Shown one piece after another: positions 34,130 through 42,906 of a DNA stretch of 64,000 bases. Position 1 is the stretch's first letter, and each line of letters begins with the position of its first letter. The notes under the pieces were generated by a model. It did no database searches. It worked only from the letters and a program-made list of their open reading frames with translations, and was not told the origin of the DNA. The stretch lies in NCBI RefSeq assembly GCF_004340965.1, contig NZ_SLYA01000002.1, forward strand, positions 62,001-126,000. Reading direction: 5' to 3'. This DNA comes from Sphingomonas sp. PP-CE-1A-559. Lineage in GTDB: Bacteria; Pseudomonadota; Alphaproteobacteria; Sphingomonadales; Sphingomonadaceae. The translations under genes and the position numbers were made by a program.

Positions 34130-37100
34130 CCGAAGAGGTCGTTCTTCCAAAGCGCCGGATCGCTTGGTGGCGATGGATCGCAAGCGCAGTCATGGCGCTG
34201 CTCGCGATCATGGGTGCGGCGTTGCTGATCGTCGACACCGACATCGGCCACCGCTTCGTCGCGGACCGGATCGCGGCGATCAAGACCGCGAACGGCCTGC
34301 GTTTCACGGTCGGTCGGATCGACGGCTCGCTGTACGGCGACACCCGCCTGACCGATCTTCGCGTGTACGATCTCGAAGGGCTCGTCTTCCAGGCGCCCAA
34401 CGTCACGCTCGACTGGTCGCCGTTCGACTGGTTCTCGAACCGGCTCGAGATCCGCCGCCTGATCGTCGATCGCGCGATCCTGACTCGTACCCCGCGCACC
34501 CGGCCCTCGAAGACGCGCGGCCCGATACTCCCCGACTTCGACATCCACATCGGCAAGCTCTCGGTCGGTCGCCTCACACTGGCGAAGCGCGTACTCGCGA
34601 CCCAAAGGATCGGGACGCTCGAAGGCCGCGCGGACATCCGCTCCGGCCGCGCACTCGTCGACCTCAAGGCACGCGTCGCCGGCAGCGACGACCTGAAGCT
34701 CCGGATCGACGCCGAGCCCGCGCGCGACCGCTTCGACCTCGACGTCGCCGCGAAGGGGGCTGCGGGCGGCGTGCTCGCGCGGATGGTGAAGGCAAAGGGC
34801 CCGGTCGCGCTGGCGGTCACCGGCGACGGCAGCTGGGCGAAGTGGAACGGCCGCGCGAACGGCATCGTCGGTACGACGCGCGTCGTCGATCTCGCGCTCG
34901 CGCAGGTCGCCGGCCGCTACACGCTGTCGGGCACGCTTTCGCCTTCGTCTCTGCTGAAGGGCCGGCTGCAAAAGCTGACCGCGCCGCGCATCCTCGTCAA
35001 CGGCAGCGCCAGGTTCGCCAACCGCCGCCTCGACGGCCAGCTCTCCCTGCGTACGCCCGCGCTGGCGGTCGATACGACCGGGATCATCGATCTCGGCGCC
35101 AACGCGTATCGTGACGTCCGGATCAAGGCGCGGCTGCTGAGGCCGCCCGCGTTGTTCGACAACATGACCGGCAACATGGTCGAGCTGCGCGCGATCCTCG
35201 ACGGCCCGTTCGCGACCGCGGCGTTCGACTATCGTCTCGATGCGAGCCGGTTCGCATTCGACCAGACCGGGTTCGAGAACGCGCACGCCGCCGGCAAGGG
35301 CAGGCTATCCGCTGCGCCGGTGACGGTGCCGATCCGTTTCACCGCAGCGCGCGTAACCGGGGTCGGCACCGTCGCGGGCGGGATCCTGCGCAACCTGTCG
35401 GTCGACGGCCTGCTTCGCGTGACGCCAACGCTGCTCACCGGCGACGCGCTCAAGCTCCGCTCCGACAAGCTCACCGGCAGCATCAATCTCGCGGTCGACC
35501 TGCGCAACGGCCAGTTCGAGGTCGGCATCAACGGCGGGCTCGGCCGCTATCTGATCCCCGGCCTCGGCATCGTCGACGTCAAGTCCACCTTGCGCGTCGT
35601 TCCCGGCCCCAACCGCCACGGCACGCGCGTGATCGGGCAGGGCAGCGCGCAGATGGTGCGGCTCGACAACGCGTTCTTCCGCAGCCTCGCAGGCGGGCTG
35701 CCGCGGATCACCACCAATCTCGAACGCACGACCGACGGCGTGCTGCACTTCACCAACCTAGTCCTCACCGCACCGCAGATCCGGCTGACCGGTAACGGCT
35801 ATCGTCGGCGCGACGGGACCTTCCATTTCGAGGGCGGGGGGCGACAGCAGACTTATGGCCCGGTGACGCTGAAACTCGACGGCCAGATCGAGAAGCCGAC
35901 GCTCGACCTCGTCTTCGCCAGCCCGAACGCGACGCTCGGGCTGTCGAACGTCCGCGCGCATCTCGATCCGACGCCGCAGGGATTCGCGTTCACCGCGGCG
36001 GGTGGATCGCGGCTTGGGCCGTTCACCACCAACGGCGTGATCCTGTTGCCGCCGGGCGCGGGCGCGACGATCGCGATCGCCGCGCTGAACGTTGCCGGCA
36101 CCAAGGCGAGCGGCAACATCGCGGTCGTCGATGGCGGCTTCAACGGCGCGCTCGCGGTTGCCGGCGGCGGCATCTCGGGTGAACTCCTGTTCCGCCCGGT
36201 CGGCCAGATCCAGCGCGTCGAAGGGCACCTCGCCGCGAAGGCCGCGACGCTCGACGGCATCGCGCTGCGCCAGGGCAAGCTCGATTTCGTCACGTTGCTC
36301 GATCCCGCCGGCACCTCGATCGAGGCGACCGCGACCGGCCTCGGCCTGCGTCGTGGCACGTTCAGCCTCGCGCGGTTCAACGGTTCCGCGTCGCTGCGCG
36401 GCGGCGTCGGCACGATCAAGGCATCGATCGTCGGCTCCCGCGGCCGCGCGTTCGATATCCAGAGCGTCACGCAGGTGACCCCCAGCAGCTACGCGATCTC
36501 CGCGCAAGGCACGCTCGACGGCCGTCCGCTGAAACTGCTCACCCCCGCGGTTTTGACCCAGGAAGACGATGGCTGGCACCTCGCGCCGACCAGGCTCAGC
36601 TTCTCGGGCGGTGAGGCTCAGGTCGGCGGCCGCTTCACCGGCGACAGCACCGCGATCGACGCCAGCCTGACGCGGATGCCGCTCGCGATCCTCGACATCG
36701 CCTATCCCGGCCTCGGTCTCAGTGGCAGCGCCTCGGGAAGCTTCACGATCGCGACCGCCAATGGTGCGGCCCCGACCGGCAAGGCGAACGTGACGATCCG
36801 CGGGCTCAGCCGCGCCGGCCTCGTCCTCTCGTCGCGCCCGATCGACGTCGGCGTCGCGGCGGTGCTGTCGCCCGACAAGCTGGGCCTGCGCGCGGTGATC
36901 GCGTCCGCCGGCAAGACCATCGGCCGCGCCCAGGCCCAACTCGCGCCGCTGGGGCAGGGGGACTTGGCCTCGCGGATCAGCAACGCCCGCCTGTTCGGGC
37001 AGCTTCGGTACAGCGGCCCCGCCGACACGCTCTGGCGCCTCACCGGGGTCGAGCTGTTCGACCTGTCCGGCCCGGTCGCGATCGGTGCGGACGTCGTCGG

Positions 37101-38271
37101 TACGCTCGCCAACCCGACCCTGCGCGGCGTCGTCCAGGCCAATGGCGCGCGGATCGAGAGTGCGACCACCGGCACCGTCCTCACGAACGTCCAGGCGACC
37201 GGCCGGTTCGGCGGTTCGCGGCTCGTGATCGACCGGTTCGGCGCGGACGCGGGCAAGGGCGGGCGCGTCACCGGCACCGGCCAGTTCGAATTCGCCGCCG
37301 CCGCCGGGATCGGTCTCGATTTGACGCTTCAGGCCGACAAGGCGGTGATGATCAACCGCGACGACATCGGCGCGACCGTCTCCGGGCCGCTGACGTTCAA
37401 GTCGAACGGCTCGGGCGGCACGATCGCCGGCGACGTCATACTCGACAAGAGCCGCTACCGCCTCGGCCAGGCCACCGCCGCCAGCGCCGTGCCGCAGCTC
37501 AACATCCGCGAGATCAACCTGCCCGACGGCGGCGAGGAAGTCGCGACGCCGGCCAAGCCCTGGACGCTGGCGATCAAGGCGCGCGCGCCGAACCAGGTGA
37601 TGGTCAGCGGCCTCGGCCTCACCAGCGAATGGTCCGCCAACCTCCAGATCGCCGGCCAGCCCGAGAACCCGGCGATCACCGGCCGCGCCACGCTGATCCG
37701 CGGCGACTACGAGTTCGCCGGGCGACAGTTCGAGTTGGCGCGCGGCGTGATCCGCTTCGACGGGCAGGTCCCGGCGAACCCGGCTTTGGATATCGAGGCG
37801 AACGCGGACTCGACCGGGCTCAGTGCGTCGATCCGCGTCACCGGCTACGCCCTCAAACCCGAGATCGGCTTCACCAGCACGCCCGCGCTGCCCGAGGACG
37901 AACTGCTCTCGCGGCTGCTGTTCGGTACGTCGATCACCAATCTGTCCGCGCCCGAGGCTCTCCAGTTGGCCGCGGCGGTCGCGGCATTGCAGGGCGGCGG
38001 CAGTGGCTTGAACCCGATCAACGCGGTGCGTCGCGCGGCCGGTCTCGACCGCTTGCGCATCCTTCCCGCCGATCCGCAGACGGGACAGGGCACCTCGATC
38101 GCCGCGGGCAAATACGTCACCCGGCGCCTGTATGCGGAGATCGTCACCGACGGTCAGGGCTATTCCGCCACGCAGGTCGAGTTCCAGGTCACCCGCTGGC
38201 TGTCATTGCTGTCGAGCATCTCCACGCTCGGCCGCCAGAGCGCCAACGTCCGCGTGTCGAAGGATTATTGA
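34126..38271 (+). CDS. tamB: Translocation and assembly module subunit TamB
   Basis: 1381 residues, starting at TTG 34126 inside the tamA stop (TTGA). One N-terminal membrane helix (about residues 14-36) anchors it in the inner membrane. The rest is a very long repeated beta structure that spans the periplasm as a lipid or protein groove, with the DUF490/TamB domain in the C-terminal third (PKPWTLAIKARAPNQVMVSG, LIRGDYEFAGRQFELARGVI, LSRLLFGTSITNLSAPEALQ). It works with TamA at the outer membrane. The unusual start codon fits strict coupling to tamA. No truncation is seen. Confidence 0.95.
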   Translation: MTEEVVLPKRRIAWWRWIASAVMALLAIMGAALLIVDTDIGHRFVADRIAAIKTANGLRFTVGRIDGSLYGDTRLTDLRVYDLEGLVFQAPNVTLDWSPFDWFSNRLEIRRLIVDRAILTRTPRTRPSKTRGPILPDFDIHIGKLSVGRLTLAKRVLATQRIGTLEGRADIRSGRALVDLKARVAGSDDLKLRIDAEPARDRFDLDVAAKGAAGGVLARMVKAKGPVALAVTGDGSWAKWNGRANGIVGTTRVVDLALAQVAGRYTLSGTLSPSSLLKGRLQKLTAPRILVNGSARFANRRLDGQLSLRTPALAVDTTGIIDLGANAYRDVRIKARLLRPPALFDNMTGNMVELRAILDGPFATAAFDYRLDASRFAFDQTGFENAHAAGKGRLSAAPVTVPIRFTAARVTGVGTVAGGILRNLSVDGLLRVTPTLLTGDALKLRSDKLTGSINLAVDLRNGQFEVGINGGLGRYLIPGLGIVDVKSTLRVVPGPNRHGTRVIGQGSAQMVRLDNAFFRSLAGGLPRITTNLERTTDGVLHFTNLVLTAPQIRLTGNGYRRRDGTFHFEGGGRQQTYGPVTLKLDGQIEKPTLDLVFASPNATLGLSNVRAHLDPTPQGFAFTAAGGSRLGPFTTNGVILLPPGAGATIAIAALNVAGTKASGNIAVVDGGFNGALAVAGGGISGELLFRPVGQIQRVEGHLAAKAATLDGIALRQGKLDFVTLLDPAGTSIEATATGLGLRRGTFSLARFNGSASLRGGVGTIKASIVGSRGRAFDIQSVTQVTPSSYAISAQGTLDGRPLKLLTPAVLTQEDDGWHLAPTRLSFSGGEAQVGGRFTGDSTAIDASLTRMPLAILDIAYPGLGLSGSASGSFTIATANGAAPTGKANVTIRGLSRAGLVLSSRPIDVGVAAVLSPDKLGLRAVIASAGKTIGRAQAQLAPLGQGDLASRISNARLFGQLRYSGPADTLWRLTGVELFDLSGPVAIGADVVGTLANPTLRGVVQANGARIESATTGTVLTNVQATGRFGGSRLVIDRFGADAGKGGRVTGTGQFEFAAAAGIGLDLTLQADKAVMINRDDIGATVSGPLTFKSNGSGGTIAGDVILDKSRYRLGQATAASAVPQLNIREINLPDGGEEVATPAKPWTLAIKARAPNQVMVSGLGLTSEWSANLQIAGQPENPAITGRATLIRGDYEFAGRQFELARGVIRFDGQVPANPALDIEANADSTGLSASIRVTGYALKPEIGFTSTPALPEDELLSRLLFGTSITNLSAPEALQLAAAVAALQGGGSGLNPINAVRRAAGLDRLRILPADPQTGQGTSIAAGKYVTRRLYAEIVTDGQGYSATQVEFQVTRWLSLLSSISTLGRQSANVRVSKDY

Positions 38272-38309
38272 AGGATGATCGCGCACGCCGGTTTCGCTAG
38301 GAAGAACGC

Positions 38310-39311
38310 ATGAAGCCCGTCATCTTCGGCCTGTCCGGCCCCGTCCTCACTCTCGCCGAACGCGCGTTCTTTGCCGAATGCGAGCCCGCCGGCTACATCC
38401 TGTTCAAACGCAACATCGTCGATCGCACCCAAGTCCGTGCGCTGACGGACTCGCTACGTGCGCTTGCCGGACGCGACGACCTCGCGATCCTGATCGACCA
38501 GGAGGGCGGCCGCGTTGCGCGGATGGGACCACCCGAATGGCCCGCATTCCCCGCCGGCCCGGTATTCGACGCAGCTTACGAACGCGCGCCAATGACCGCG
38601 ATCCAGGCGGCACGCGCCAATGCGCAGGCCCTCGGCGTCATGCTCAGCGAGGTCGGGATCACCGTCGACTGCCTGCCGCTGCTCGACGTGTCGCAGCCGG
38701 ATACCACCGAAGCCGTCGCCTCACGGACGTTCGGCTCCGACCCCATGCGCGTCGCAGCTCTCGGTCGCGCGACGCTCGAAGGGCTGGCCGAAGGCGGCGT
38801 GGTCGGTGTCGTCAAGCACATGCCGGGCCACGGCCGCGCCAAGCTCGACACGCACCATCACCTCCCGACCGTCACCGCGACCGACGCCGACCTCGAGGTC
38901 GACATCGAACCGTTCCGCACGCTCAACCAGGCGCCGATGGGCATGACCTCGCACATCGTCTTCGACGCCTGGGACGCCAATCGCTCCGCGACGCTGTCGC
39001 CGATCGTGATCGACGAGATCATCCGTCGACGGATCGGCTTCGACGGCCTGCTGATGACCGACGACATCGACATGAAGGCGCTGTCGGGCACCGCCGGCGA
39101 CAAGGCGGCGGGTGCGATCGCGGCGGGTTGCGATCTGGTGCTCGATTGCTGGGCACGGATGGACGAGATGGTCGAGATCGCCGGGCGGCTCGGGGAAATC
39201 TCGGAAGCGTCGCGCGCGAGGCTCGATCGGGCGATGGCGTCGGTCGGGGCGGCTAAGGGTGACTTCGCGGAACTGATCGCAATGCGTGATGCGCTGTTGG
39301 CGCGCGCCTGA
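38310..39311 (+). CDS. nagZ: Beta-N-acetylhexosaminidase NagZ
   Basis: 333 residues, family GH3. It removes N-acetylglucosamine from anhydromuropeptides in peptidoglycan recycling in the cytoplasm. Motifs: ILIDQEGGRVARMGPPEWP, the conserved KHMPGHGRAKLDTHHHLP (His/Asp acid-base dyad) and the nucleophile Asp in GLLMTDDIDMKALSG. In related genomes this gene is, as far as I recall, followed directly by scpA and scpB; here an interval of 1.4 kb with two minus-strand genes and repeats separates them. Confidence 0.95.
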   Translation: MKPVIFGLSGPVLTLAERAFFAECEPAGYILFKRNIVDRTQVRALTDSLRALAGRDDLAILIDQEGGRVARMGPPEWPAFPAGPVFDAAYERAPMTAIQAARANAQALGVMLSEVGITVDCLPLLDVSQPDTTEAVASRTFGSDPMRVAALGRATLEGLAEGGVVGVVKHMPGHGRAKLDTHHHLPTVTATDADLEVDIEPFRTLNQAPMGMTSHIVFDAWDANRSATLSPIVIDEIIRRRIGFDGLLMTDDIDMKALSGTAGDKAAGAIAAGCDLVLDCWARMDEMVEIAGRLGEISEASRARLDRAMASVGAAKGDFAELIAMRDALLARA

Positions 39312-39330
39312 CGCTAGCCCATCATCCACC

Positions 39331-39433
39331 ACCCGGGCGGAGGCCGGGGCTCAATTGGAAAGGTCGCAGTAACGGAGCGCCGTCCTCAATCATCGACGTC
39401 CCCCAACTGGGCCCCGGCCTTCGCTGGGGTGGT
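39331..39433. repeat. Two-armed CCCCGGC...GCCGGGG repeat
   Basis: ACCACCCGGGCGGAGGCCGG / GGCTCAATTGG on the left and CCAACTGGGCCCCGGCCTTC / GCTGGGGTGGTGG on the right, with GTCGCAGTAACGGAGCGC between. It is a somewhat decayed copy of the 11264 element, directly after nagZ. Confidence 0.82.
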
Positions 39434-39458
39434 GGGCTCTGTGGAAAGCACGCCATCC

Positions 39459-39596
39459 GTTCGTCTTGAGTACTGCTGAGCTTGTCGAGGTGGCGTATCG
39501 AAGGACAGGTTGGCGTGCGGAACCCATGCTTCGATACGCGCCATCGACACGGCTCTGACGAGCCTGCTCAGTCGCTACTCAGCACGAACGGAATGG
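39459..39596. repeat. Large repeat with CGTATCGAAGG / CTTCGATACG arms
   Basis: GTTCGTCTTGAGTACTGCTG on the left, CGTATCGAAGGACAGG and CATGCTTCGATACGCG inside, and GTCGCTACTCAGCACGAACG on the right. The parts match those at 31637-31790, and the CGTATCGAAGGACAG and CTTCGATACG arms make an inverted pair. It lies directly before the 3' end of map. The 313-base gap 39312-39624 consists of these two elements and has no gene. Confidence 0.75.
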
Positions 39597-39624
39597 GGAT
39601 GCGAACGGCCACGCATTCCCCCCG

Positions 39625-40398
39625 TCACCCCAATCCGCGCGCCCGTTCGTCCCCCCGCAACGTCAGCACCTCGACCCCATCGCGCGTCACCGCCACCGTA
39701 TGCTCGAACTGCGCCGAAAGCTTGCCGTCGTCGGTCACCACCGTCCACCCGTCGTCCTCGGTCGACACCTTGCGCGTCCCCTGGTTGATCATCGGCTCGA
39801 TCGTGAACACCATCCCCTCGCGCAGCGTCATGCCCGTCCCCGCGCGCCCGAAATGGAGCACCTGCGGCTCCTCATGCATCTCTCGACCGATGCCGTGCCC
39901 GCAATAGTCGCGCACCACCGCATAGCCGTGCTTCTTCGCATGCCGCTCGATCGCAAAGCCGATATCGCCGAGATGCGCGCCCGCCCGGACCTGCCGGATA
40001 CCCTGCCACATCGCCTCCTGCGCGACCCGCACGAGGCGCTTTGCGGCGGGCGAAACGGTGCCCACCATGTACGTCTTGCTCGAATCGGCGATGAAGCCGT
40101 TCTTCTCCAACGTGACGTCCAGATTGACGATGTCGCCGTCGCGGATGACATCGCGCGGGTTCGGCACACCGTGGCATACGACATGATTTATCGAGCTGTT
40201 GAGAACAAACTCGAAGCCATATTGCCCTTTGCTTGCGGGGCGGGCGGCGAGGTCGTCGGTGATGTAGCGGTCGACCATGTCGTTGACCTGCAACGTCGAC
40301 ATTCCCGCAAGGTCCAGCGCGTCGAGCATCTCGAACACCGACGCGAGCAACGCGCCGGATATTCGCATCAGCGCCAGTTCGGCGGGCGTCTTCACCAT
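39625..40398 (-). CDS. map: Type I methionine aminopeptidase paired with a ParD-like protein
   Basis: 257 residues. Removes the initiator Met from nascent proteins. The five metal ligands are visible: Asp in VNLDVTLEKNGFIADSS (two), His in CGHGIGREMHEEP, Glu in VFTIEPMINQG and Glu in AQFEHTVAV. FEFVLNSSINHVVCHGVPN carries the substrate His. There is no N-terminal zinc finger extension. The start follows the stop of the ParD-like gene by a single base, so the two are one transcription unit. Because the cell must also have a housekeeping copy of this activity, this could be either the only copy or a second, specialised one; the window cannot tell. Confidence 0.93.
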   Translation of the reverse strand: MVKTPAELALMRISGALLASVFEMLDALDLAGMSTLQVNDMVDRYITDDLAARPASKGQYGFEFVLNSSINHVVCHGVPNPRDVIRDGDIVNLDVTLEKNGFIADSSKTYMVGTVSPAAKRLVRVAQEAMWQGIRQVRAGAHLGDIGFAIERHAKKHGYAVVRDYCGHGIGREMHEEPQVLHFGRAGTGMTLREGMVFTIEPMINQGTRKVSTEDDGWTVVTDDGKLSAQFEHTVAVTRDGVEVLTLRGDERARGLG

Positions 40399-40399
40399 C

Positions 40400-40591
40400 T
40401 CAGGCGACGCGTACCGAGGCCGCGGCGAGTTGCGCGGTGACGATATCGTTGAACGACAGCGTCGGGTTGGCCTCGGCGAGCATGCCGATCTTCATCCAGA
40501 ACTCCGCCTGCGCATTGATCGACCGACACAGCACCTGGCTCGCCCGCCGCGCATCCTCGTGCAGCGCGTCGTCGATCTTCACGATACCCAT
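40400..40591 (-). CDS. ParD-like antitoxin-family protein upstream of map
   Basis: 63 residues: MGIVKIDDALHEDARRASQV, LCRSINAQAEFWMKIGMLAE, ANPTLSFNDIVTAQLA. This matches the ParD-like antitoxin family (PF11903 in my memory), with an N-terminal strand that could form a ribbon-helix-helix DNA-binding dimer and the invariant SINAQAEFWMKIGMLAE stretch. No ParE-type toxin follows; the next gene is map, one base away. It may regulate its own operon or bind the aminopeptidase. CTTGAATGGGTATC upstream has no strong ribosome site. Confidence 0.8.
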   Translation of the reverse strand: MGIVKIDDALHEDARRASQVLCRSINAQAEFWMKIGMLAEANPTLSFNDIVTAQLAAASVRVA

Positions 40592-40697
40592 TCAAGCCTC
40601 ACATTCACCCTGACCATATGAAACGTCTACGGTTCATATGGTTCGTAGTCAAACGTGGAGGGTGGATGCTCGGCAGCGCGCGCTGTAGCGTCCGGCG

Positions 40698-41420
40698 ATG
40701 GACGACGCGCAACTGACCCTGGATCTCGACGGATGGGAGGGGCCGCTCGATCTGCTGCTCTCGCTCGCGCGCGGGCAGAAGGTCGATCTACGGAGAATCT
40801 CGATCCTCGCGCTGGTCGAGCAGTATCTGGCGTACGTCGACTCCGCCCGCGCGTTGAAGCTCGAACTGGCCGCCGACTATCTCGTGATGGCCGCGTGGCT
40901 GGCGTATCTAAAGTCGGCGTTGCTTCTGCCGCGTGATCCACTCGCCGAGCCCGATCCCGAGGAACTCGCGCTGCGGCTCCAACTGAGGCTCGAACGCCTG
41001 AGTGCGATGCGCGAGGCCGGTGCGCGGCTGATGGCGCGCGACCGGACCGGGCGCGATGTGTTCCTGCGCGGCGCACCCGAGGGGCTGCGGACGGTCCGCA
41101 AGGCGTCGTGGCAGGCCGAGATTTTCGACCTGATCGCTGCGTACGGCCGCATTTCCGCGCGGACGCGGCCGGTGATGCACGTCGTTGCCGACCGTGAGGT
41201 GATGACGCTGGAAGCGGCGCTGGAGCGCGTGTCGATGCTGGTGGGCGAGCGGATCGACTGGAGCGTGATCGAGAGCTTCCTCCCCGAAGCGGGCGAGCGT
41301 CTCCGGCGGTCGGCGCTGGCATCGAGCTTCGTCGCGGCGCTCGAACTCGCGCGGCAGGGCAGGATCGAACTGCGCCAGGCGTCACCCTTCGCGCCGCTGT
41401 ATCTGAGAGCCCGCGCGTGA
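40698..41420 (+). CDS. scpA: Segregation and condensation protein A
   Basis: 240 residues, the kleisin partner of SMC in chromosome condensation. The N-terminal signature EGPLDLLLSLARGQKVDLRR and ISILALVEQYLAYVDSA are clear, then LAADYLVMAAWLAYLKSALL. The C-terminal winged-helix part is weaker (SSFVAALELARQGRIEL), as usual. Its stop overlaps the scpB start by four bases (GTGA). Confidence 0.95.
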   Translation: MDDAQLTLDLDGWEGPLDLLLSLARGQKVDLRRISILALVEQYLAYVDSARALKLELAADYLVMAAWLAYLKSALLLPRDPLAEPDPEELALRLQLRLERLSAMREAGARLMARDRTGRDVFLRGAPEGLRTVRKASWQAEIFDLIAAYGRISARTRPVMHVVADREVMTLEAALERVSMLVGERIDWSVIESFLPEAGERLRRSALASSFVAALELARQGRIELRQASPFAPLYLRARA

Positions 41421-42019
41421 CCCCGCACGATGACCTCACCCGCGCCGTCGAGGCGGTGCTGTTCGCGGCCGAGACTCCGCTGACGCTCGACGCGATTCGC
41501 GCGCATGTCGGCAGCGGTGACGTCCGAGCGGCGCTCGACCAACTGACGGCCGACTATGCCGGCCGCGGCATCGCCATCGTCCGGCGCGGCGAGCGCTGGC
41601 AGTTCCAGACCGCGCCCGACATGGCGCACATGCTCCGCCGCGACCGCGAGGAACCGCGCAAGCTTAGTCGCGCTGGGATCGAGACGCTGGCGATCATAGC
41701 GTACCACGAGCCCGTCACCCGCGCGGAAATCGAGGCGATTCGCGGGGTGCAGATTTCGAAGGGGACGCTCGACGTCCTGATGGAAGCGGGCTGGGTGAAG
41801 CCGGCCGGTCGGCGCGAAGTGCCGGGGCGCCCACTGATGTTCGCGACCACGCCCGCATTCCTCGTCCATTTCGGCCTCCAGAGCCGCCGTGACCTGCCCG
41901 GAATCGACGATCTGCGCGCCGCCGGGCTGCTCGATCCGGTCGATCTCGCCTTCGATCGCCTCGAAGATGGCGAAGATGACAGCGGAGATGGCGAGGTGGC
42001 TGGCAAAGCGGCGGGATGA
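41417..42019 (+). CDS. scpB: Segregation and condensation protein B
   Basis: 200 residues with two winged-helix domains, dimerising and binding ScpA in the SMC complex. Motifs: RAVEAVLFAAETPLTLDAIR, then LSRAGIETLAIIAYHEPVTR and AEIEAIRGVQISKGTLDVL, which is the standard second-domain start. GVPGRP-type turn reads REVPGRPLMFATTPAFLVHF. Starts at GTG 41417 within the scpA stop. tatA follows 35 bases downstream. Confidence 0.95.
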   Translation: MTPHDDLTRAVEAVLFAAETPLTLDAIRAHVGSGDVRAALDQLTADYAGRGIAIVRRGERWQFQTAPDMAHMLRRDREEPRKLSRAGIETLAIIAYHEPVTRAEIEAIRGVQISKGTLDVLMEAGWVKPAGRREVPGRPLMFATTPAFLVHFGLQSRRDLPGIDDLRAAGLLDPVDLAFDRLEDGEDDSGDGEVAGKAAG

Positions 42020-42054
42020 GGCTTAGATAGGGTTCAGTTTCCAGGAGAATTGCC

Positions 42055-42300
42055 ATGGGCGGTTTTAGCCCGATTCACTTGCTCGTTCTCGCGGTCGTCG
42101 CGATCCTCCTTCTCGGCGGCGGCCGATTCTCGAACCTGATGGGCGACGTCGCCAAGGGTGTGAAGAACTTCAAGAAGGGCATGTCCGAGAACGACGACGA
42201 GACGCCGGCCAAGCCATCGGCCCGGATCGAAGCGCAGAAGACTGCCGATCCGGCGTTCGATCGCGACGGCAATCGCGTCCGCGACGACCGTCCTGCCTGA
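42055..42300 (+). CDS. tatA: Twin-arginine translocase subunit TatA
   Basis: 81 residues. One N-terminal membrane helix (PIHLLVLAVVAILLLGGGRF) followed by an amphipathic helix (NLMGDVAKGVKNFKKGM) and a charged tail, the standard TatA plan. It oligomerises to form the passage for folded proteins. CAGGAGAATTGCC precedes the ATG. First of tatA-tatB-tatC; the Tat-signal peptidase at 9952 is a likely client. Confidence 0.96.
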   Translation: MGGFSPIHLLVLAVVAILLLGGGRFSNLMGDVAKGVKNFKKGMSENDDETPAKPSARIEAQKTADPAFDRDGNRVRDDRPA

Positions 42301-42338
42301 AGCCGGCAGAGTTGACGACCCTAGATAGGCGCGGCTGA

Positions 42339-42863
42339 ATGTTCGATATCGCGCCCTCCGAGTTTCTGCTCGTGGCCTTCGTCGCGCTCGTCGTGATCGG
42401 TCCGAAGGATCTGCCCAAGGCGATGCGCGTGGTCGGCTATTGGGTCGGCAAGGCGCGCGGCGTCGCGCGGCAGTTCCGTTCGGGCTTCGATTCGATGGTC
42501 CGCGAGGCCGAACTCGAAGAGATGGAAAAGCGCTGGGCGTCGGAAAACGAACGCATCATGCGCGAGCATCCGCAGACGGGCACGGACTCGACGGCCGATA
42601 CCACGGAGGTGGTGCACTCGCCGGAGACGGAAGAGCACCGCCGCGATTACCGGTCCGTCGATCATACCGACGAGCCGGTGATGGTCGAGAAACCCGTGGT
42701 GGCTGCTGCTTCGGAGCATGCTTCGCCGATACCGGCCGAGCAGGAGCATAAGCCATTGGCGGATCGCGGTCCGGACCTGTTCGACGGACCGCTGGATACG
42801 CCAGCCGCGACCGCACCCCATCCCGGCGACAAGACCGGCAAGTCCGACGTTGCGTCATCGTGA
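42339..42863 (+). CDS. tatB: Twin-arginine translocase subunit TatB
   Basis: 174 residues. N-terminal FDIAPSEFLLVAFVALVVIG membrane helix with the conserved Glu, then PKDLPKAMRVVGYWVGKARG and a long charged helix (SGFDSMVREAELEEMEKRWA). The tail is acidic and low in complexity. TatB binds TatC and receives the signal peptide. It lies 38 bases after tatA and 43 bases before tatC. Confidence 0.96.
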   Translation: MFDIAPSEFLLVAFVALVVIGPKDLPKAMRVVGYWVGKARGVARQFRSGFDSMVREAELEEMEKRWASENERIMREHPQTGTDSTADTTEVVHSPETEEHRRDYRSVDHTDEPVMVEKPVVAAASEHASPIPAEQEHKPLADRGPDLFDGPLDTPAATAPHPGDKTGKSDVASS

Positions 42864-42906
42864 ACGCAGCGGTCGTGACTACCCACCATAACGCCGAAAG
42901 CCAGAC

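Noticed and set aside
34102..36939. Long minus-strand open frames opposite tamB
   Set aside because: Shadow frames of tamB with Arg/Asp/Ala-rich composition and no recognisable motif.
40400..40591. A classical ParDE toxin-antitoxin system
   Set aside because: Only the ParD-like half is present; no ParE-like protein is found on either side, and the partner gene is map.
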